Assembly (NCBI GenBank): GCA_000438355.1
Contig: FR901480.1
Coordinates: 4,943 to 11,883, forward strand
Source of the DNA: Clostridium sp. CAG:273
GTDB lineage: Bacteria; Bacillota; Clostridia; TANB77; CAG-508
Direction of reading: 5' to 3'
Length of the DNA stretch: 6,941 nucleotides
Under the pieces are notes generated by a model. That model ran no database searches. It saw only the letters and a list, made by a program, of their open reading frames with translations, and had not been told where the DNA came from. The position numbers and the translations under genes were made by a program. Below are positions 4,441 through 6,941 of the stretch, piece by piece (positions within the stretch are counted from its first letter, which is position 1; each line of letters starts with the position of its first letter).

Positions 4441-5874
4441 TTAATATTGTCTTCCCCAATAAACCATTTTAGTTGCTGGTTTTCCACAACATACACATTT
4501 ATCTGATAAGTGTTCCTGCTCAAAAGGTATACATCTAGATTTAGCTCCTGTAAGTTCTTTTATTTTATCTTCACAAGCTTCATCTCCACACCACATTGCT
4601 TTAACATATCCTTGATTTTCTTTAAGATTTTTTTCAAATTCATCCATATTTGTAGCAATAGTAGTCTTTTTATTTACTCTTTCAACACATTCATTATACA
4701 TATGTTTTTGAATTTCTTCTAATAATTCTTCTATCTTGTTTGATAATTCTTCTATTTTTATAACTACTTTTTCTAGTGTATCTCTTCTAACTACAACACA
4801 TTGGCCATTTTCTATATCCCTTGGTCCAATTTCAATTCTTACTGGAACCCCTCTTAATTCCCAATAATTAAATTTATAACCTGTTGAATAATTATCTCTT
4901 AAATCTATTTCTACGCGAAAATTTTCTTCTAATTTATTCTTTAATTCTGTTGCTTTTTCTATAACACCTTCTTTATGTGCTGCAACTGGAATTATAACTA
5001 TCTGAATTGGTGCTACTTTTGGAGGTAATTTTAGTCCTCTATCATCTCCATGTGCCATAATAACTCCACCTAGTAATCTTGTGCTAATTCCCCATGAAGT
5101 TTGATAACCATATTCTTCTTTTCCCTCTTTGTTTTGAAATTTTATATTAAATGGTTTCGTAAAATTTTGTCCAAAATAATGTGATGTACCAGATTGAAGA
5201 GCTCTACCATCATGCATTAATGTTTCTATTGTATATGTATTTTCTGCTCCTGCAAATTTTTCGCTTGGTGTTTTCTCTCCTTTTAAAACTGGTATTGCTA
5301 GTAAATCTTCTACAACTTGTGCATATATGTTAAGCATTTGTATAGTACGTTCTCTCGCTTCTTTTTCTGTAGCATGTATTGTATGGCCTTCTTGCCATAA
5401 AAACTCGCGAGAACGTAAAAATGGTCTTGTTTCTTTTTCCCATCTTAAAACATTACACCATTGATTATATACTAATGGTAGGTCTCTCCATGAGCTAATC
5501 CATTTAGAATATAATGTTGAAAACATTGTTTCTGATGTTGGTCTTACAATTAATTTTTCTTCTAATGGTTCTCCTCCAGCTTCTGTAACCATTGCTACCT
5601 CTGGTGCAAAACCTTCTACATGATCTTTTTCTTTTTGTAATAAACTTTCTGGAATTAATACTGGAAAATATACATTTTTAACTCCTGCTTTTTTAAACAA
5701 ATCATCCGTATATTTTTGTATATTCTCCCATATTGCATAACCATATGGTTTTATTGCAATACATCCCTTTGTATCTGTATAGTCTGCAAGCTCTGCTTTA
5801 AGTACTATATCTGTATACCACTTAGCAAAATCTTCTTCTATATTTGTAAGCTCTTTAACAAATTCTTTATCCAT
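4441..5874 (-). CDS. proS: Prolyl-tRNA synthetase, archaeal/eukaryotic-like short type
   Basis: This class II synthetase attaches proline to tRNA-Pro using ATP, in the cytoplasm. At 477 residues it is the short form, lacking the large editing insertion found between motifs 2 and 3 of E. coli-type ProS. Motif 1 lies around NVYFPVLIPES (67-77). The TxE-type proline pocket is RPTSETMF (111-118). Motif 2 is RWEKETRPFLRSREFLWQEG (144-163). Motif 3 includes GGVIMAHGDDRG (269-280). The anticodon-binding domain spans about 288-390. The C-terminal zinc-type domain carries Cys429, Cys434, Cys460 and Cys463, and the chain ends WGRQY with the family's terminal tyrosine. All key segments are present. The ATG at 5874 has AGGAGA 6 bases upstream. 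Only 103 bases separate it from scpB, too short for a T-box leader, so regulation by that route is unlikely. Confidence 0.97.
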   Translation of the reverse strand: MDKEFVKELTNIEEDFAKWYTDIVLKAELADYTDTKGCIAIKPYGYAIWENIQKYTDDLFKKAGVKNVYFPVLIPESLLQKEKDHVEGFAPEVAMVTEAGGEPLEEKLIVRPTSETMFSTLYSKWISSWRDLPLVYNQWCNVLRWEKETRPFLRSREFLWQEGHTIHATEKEARERTIQMLNIYAQVVEDLLAIPVLKGEKTPSEKFAGAENTYTIETLMHDGRALQSGTSHYFGQNFTKPFNIKFQNKEGKEEYGYQTSWGISTRLLGGVIMAHGDDRGLKLPPKVAPIQIVIIPVAAHKEGVIEKATELKNKLEENFRVEIDLRDNYSTGYKFNYWELRGVPVRIEIGPRDIENGQCVVVRRDTLEKVVIKIEELSNKIEELLEEIQKHMYNECVERVNKKTTIATNMDEFEKNLKENQGYVKAMWCGDEACEDKIKELTGAKSRCIPFEQEHLSDKCVCCGKPATKMVYWGRQY

Positions 5875-5896
5875 AAAAAATCTCCTATCTATATGT

Positions 5897-5902
5897 ATTA
5901 TA
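5897..5902 (-). promoter_or_regulatory. Candidate -10 box of proS
   Basis: A perfect TATAAT on the minus strand (5902-5897) lies 23 bases from the proS ATG and would give a leader of about 15 bases containing AGGAGA. There is no convincing -35. A second TATAAT at 5923-5918 has a 4-of-6 -35 candidate, but at 19-base spacing. No terminator separates scpB from proS, so readthrough from scpB is also possible. Confidence 0.35.
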
Positions 5903-5977
5903 CTTTCTCAATTTTAAATTATATAAACAAATTTAAAAAATATGTTACTTTTTGTTTTATTGTTTATTATAATATTA

Positions 5978-6610
5978 TTAACTTTTTTTGCTAGTTTCAA
6001 TTTCTTCGTTTTTACTTGGAATTTCTAACTCTGCTGTATCCTCTGGCAATTCTCCATTAACTATGTCGTCTATTACAATTTGCTTATTACTATCTAATTT
6101 ATATCTTGGAAGCTCTGGTAAATCTTTTAAACTTGATAATCCAAACATTTTTAAAAACTCATTTGTTGTAGAAAATGTAGTAGGTCTTCCAGGAGCATCA
6201 AGTTTTCCAGTTTCAGCAATTAAATTATAATCTAATAATTTATAAATTACTCCATCTGAACTTACTCCTCTTATTGCCTCTATCTCAGCTCTTGTAATTC
6301 TTGGGTTATATGCAATTATTGAAAGTGTTTCCATTGCAGACTGTGACAACTGCAATTTAGCTCTTTTATCAAAAATCTGGCATATATAATCGTAATTTTT
6401 CTTTTTAGTGCATAATTGATATGCTCCATCTACATTTATTATTTGAATTCCTCGATCTTCTTTTTCATAATTTTCTTTCATTTCATTTACAATACTTATT
6501 ATATCAATTGATTCAGCTTCTAAAACTGTCATAAGCTCTTTAATAGTTACTTCTCTTCCTGCTGCAAATAAAATTGATTCTATTATCCCCATGATTCTTT
6601 CTTTTTCCAT
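5978..6610 (-). CDS. scpB: Segregation and condensation protein B
   Basis: ScpB dimers bind the kleisin ScpA and, with Smc, form the condensin-like complex that organises and segregates the chromosome at the nucleoid. The 210 residues show two winged-helix domains. The first (about 6-66) contains GIIESILFAAGREVTIKEL. The second (about 88-158) contains LSQSAMETLSIIAY, ITRAEIEAIRGVSSDGVI and LDAPGRPTTFSTTNEFLKMF, the family's most conserved blocks. The usual AYKQPITR-like word reads AYNPRITR here. The tail after about 180 is acidic and variable, as is common in the family. The ATG at 6610 has AGGA 10 bases upstream; an internal ATG at residue 7 is a possible alternative start. The gene usually follows scpA, but no scpA lies directly upstream here. 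A good promoter at 6753-6781 drives it through a leader of about 135 bases. Confidence 0.95.
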   Translation of the reverse strand: MEKERIMGIIESILFAAGREVTIKELMTVLEAESIDIISIVNEMKENYEKEDRGIQIINVDGAYQLCTKKKNYDYICQIFDKRAKLQLSQSAMETLSIIAYNPRITRAEIEAIRGVSSDGVIYKLLDYNLIAETGKLDAPGRPTTFSTTNEFLKMFGLSSLKDLPELPRYKLDSNKQIVIDDIVNGELPEDTAELEIPSKNEEIETSKKS

Positions 6611-6632
6611 CTATTCCACATCCTATTGTACT

Positions 6633-6692
6633 CTATTTATTTTTCATCATACAAAACTCAATTAATGCTTTTGGTTTTTCATACCTATCCAT
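6633..6692 (-). CDS. Possible 19-residue peptide in the scpB leader
   Basis: Downstream of the scpB promoter and 22 bases before the scpB start, an ATG at 6692 opens the peptide MDRYEKPKALIEFCMMKNK. A moderate AGAAG site lies 8 bases upstream. The YEKPKALIEF opening reminds me of small clostridial peptides beginning with a YEKP-like word, but this is a memory-level resemblance to a very short string. It contains one cysteine. It could be a real small protein, a leader ORF affecting scpB translation, a degraded remnant of a longer gene, or chance. Confidence 0.3.
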   Translation of the reverse strand: MDRYEKPKALIEFCMMKNK

Positions 6693-6752
6693 ATTTTTTT
6701 CTTCTATACTATATTTTCCATATTAAGCTCTCTTTTCCTAAAACTATTTTAT

Positions 6753-6781
6753 ATAATACCATATTTTTCATGTCCTTTCAA
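6753..6781 (-). promoter_or_regulatory. Sigma-A promoter of scpB
   Basis: On the minus strand TTGAAA (6781-6776, 5 of 6) is followed after exactly 17 bases by TATTAT (6758-6753, 5 of 6), with a TGG just before it that makes an extended -10. Transcription would start near 6746, giving a leader of about 135 bases before scpB that includes the 19-residue ORF. Confidence 0.7.
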
Positions 6782-6806
6782 GTATGTACTTACGAGAACT
6801 TGTTCT
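6780..6806. promoter_or_regulatory. Twin interrupted palindromes between divergent promoters
   Basis: AAGTA-TG-TACTT (6780-6791) and AGAAC-TT-GTTCT (6795-6806) are adjacent palindromes, each with perfect 5-base arms and a 2-base centre, with centres 15 bases apart. They lie between the scpB promoter, whose -35 the first one touches, and the promoter of the right-edge gene. This is an operator-like position; the protein that might bind is unknown. Confidence 0.4.
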
Positions 6807-6824
6807 AAATTCTTCCATTTTTTC

Positions 6825-6853
6825 TTGAATATTTTTTCTTATTATGTTATATT
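6825..6853 (+). promoter_or_regulatory. Candidate promoter of the right-edge gene
   Basis: TTGAAT (6825-6830, 4 of 6) is followed after 17 bases by TATATT (6848-6853, 5 of 6), with TGT just before it giving an extended -10. The start would be near 6860, about 25 bases from the ATG at 6885. Confidence 0.55.
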
Positions 6854-6884
6854 ATAAAAAATTAATAGATTGGTGGTGCATATT

Positions 6885-6941
6885 ATGAACAATTTAGATG
6901 AAAACATAGAAAATAAAAATTCTGAAAAAAAAGAAATTAAA
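6885..6941 (+). CDS. Unidentified protein, N-terminal 19 residues only
   Basis: An ATG at 6885 opens MNNLDENIENKNSEKKEIK and stays open to the window edge. A GGTGGTG ribosome binding site lies about 6 bases upstream and a promoter candidate lies at 6825-6853, so this is probably a real gene start. The visible part is a hydrophilic, Asn/Glu/Lys-rich, probably disordered head. Such heads occur in many proteins, for example GrpE or membrane proteins with charged cytoplasmic tails, so no function can be assigned. Confidence 0.6.
   Translation, partial: MNNLDENIENKNSEKKEIK

Noticed and set aside
5875..5977. T-box riboswitch upstream of proS
   Set aside because: Only 103 bases lie between scpB and proS, without the T-box bulge sequence, specifier stem or terminator, and a candidate -10 box lies just 23 bases from the ATG.
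6795..6806. LexA (SOS) box AGAACTTGTTCT
   Set aside because: The Gram-positive SOS box is GAAC, four bases, GTTC. Here the half-sites are separated by only two bases, so LexA binding is not supported.
6626..6808. 60-codon plus-strand ORF in the scpB upstream region
   Set aside because: It has no ribosome binding site, a Phe/Tyr/Ser-rich shadow-like composition, and covers the minus-strand scpB promoter and leader.
1..6941. CRISPR array, insertion sequence, tRNA or rRNA genes, or phage or defence system
   Set aside because: I see no regularly spaced repeats of CRISPR size, no transposase motifs, no cloverleaf-like GC-rich segments and no phage or defence protein families. All larger genes are chromosomal housekeeping or conserved clostridial types.

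Overview
The window looks like an ordinary chromosomal stretch from a very AT-rich low-GC Gram-positive, most likely a clostridial (Clostridia-class) bacterium. The reasons are the strongly AT-biased codon use, strong AGGAG-type ribosome binding sites, a DUF4364 protein, the short archaeal/eukaryotic-like form of prolyl-tRNA synthetase, and a 2,4-diaminopentanoate-dehydrogenase-like protein of a type I associate with clostridia. The assignment is by pattern recognition only; no search was run. I see no phage, transposon, plasmid, CRISPR or defence genes.

Layout. The left edge (1-114, minus) holds the first 38 codons of trmB (tRNA m7G46 methyltransferase). A 340-bp divergent intergenic region follows. 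It carries a perfect consensus promoter for trmB, a weaker promoter for the next gene and a structured leader. A Sua5/YrdC threonylcarbamoyl-AMP synthase (455-1492, plus) ends in an intrinsic terminator. Convergent to it is a DAP-dehydrogenase-like oxidoreductase (1695-2771, minus) whose leader has a terminator-like hairpin directly before the ribosome binding site. Next come a membrane-anchored J-domain protein (2966-3676, minus) and, divergent from it, a DUF4364 winged-helix protein (GTG start at 3790, to 4326, plus). Prolyl-tRNA synthetase (4441-5874, minus) converges on DUF4364 across a long, probably bidirectional hairpin. Upstream of proS on the same strand is scpB (5978-6610, minus), followed by a second divergent control region (6611-6884) and the first 19 codons of an unidentified plus-strand gene.

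How the genes relate. Three genes serve tRNA biology (trmB, sua5, proS): two tRNA modifications and one charging enzyme. ScpB belongs to the chromosome-condensing SMC-ScpAB complex. The J-domain protein is probably a DnaK co-chaperone at the membrane. The DAP-dehydrogenase-like enzyme has no visible pathway partner. Most genes appear to be single transcription units with their own promoters, except that proS could be partly read from scpB.

The interesting material is in the gaps. It comprises a hairpin between a Shine-Dalgarno sequence and the start codon of sua5, mutually exclusive stems in the same leader, an attenuator-like hairpin before the DAP-dehydrogenase-like gene, a four-codon mini-ORF overlapping the J-protein start, a 19-residue ORF before scpB, and twin palindromes between divergent promoters. 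None of these proves a new system; each is a specific, testable observation.
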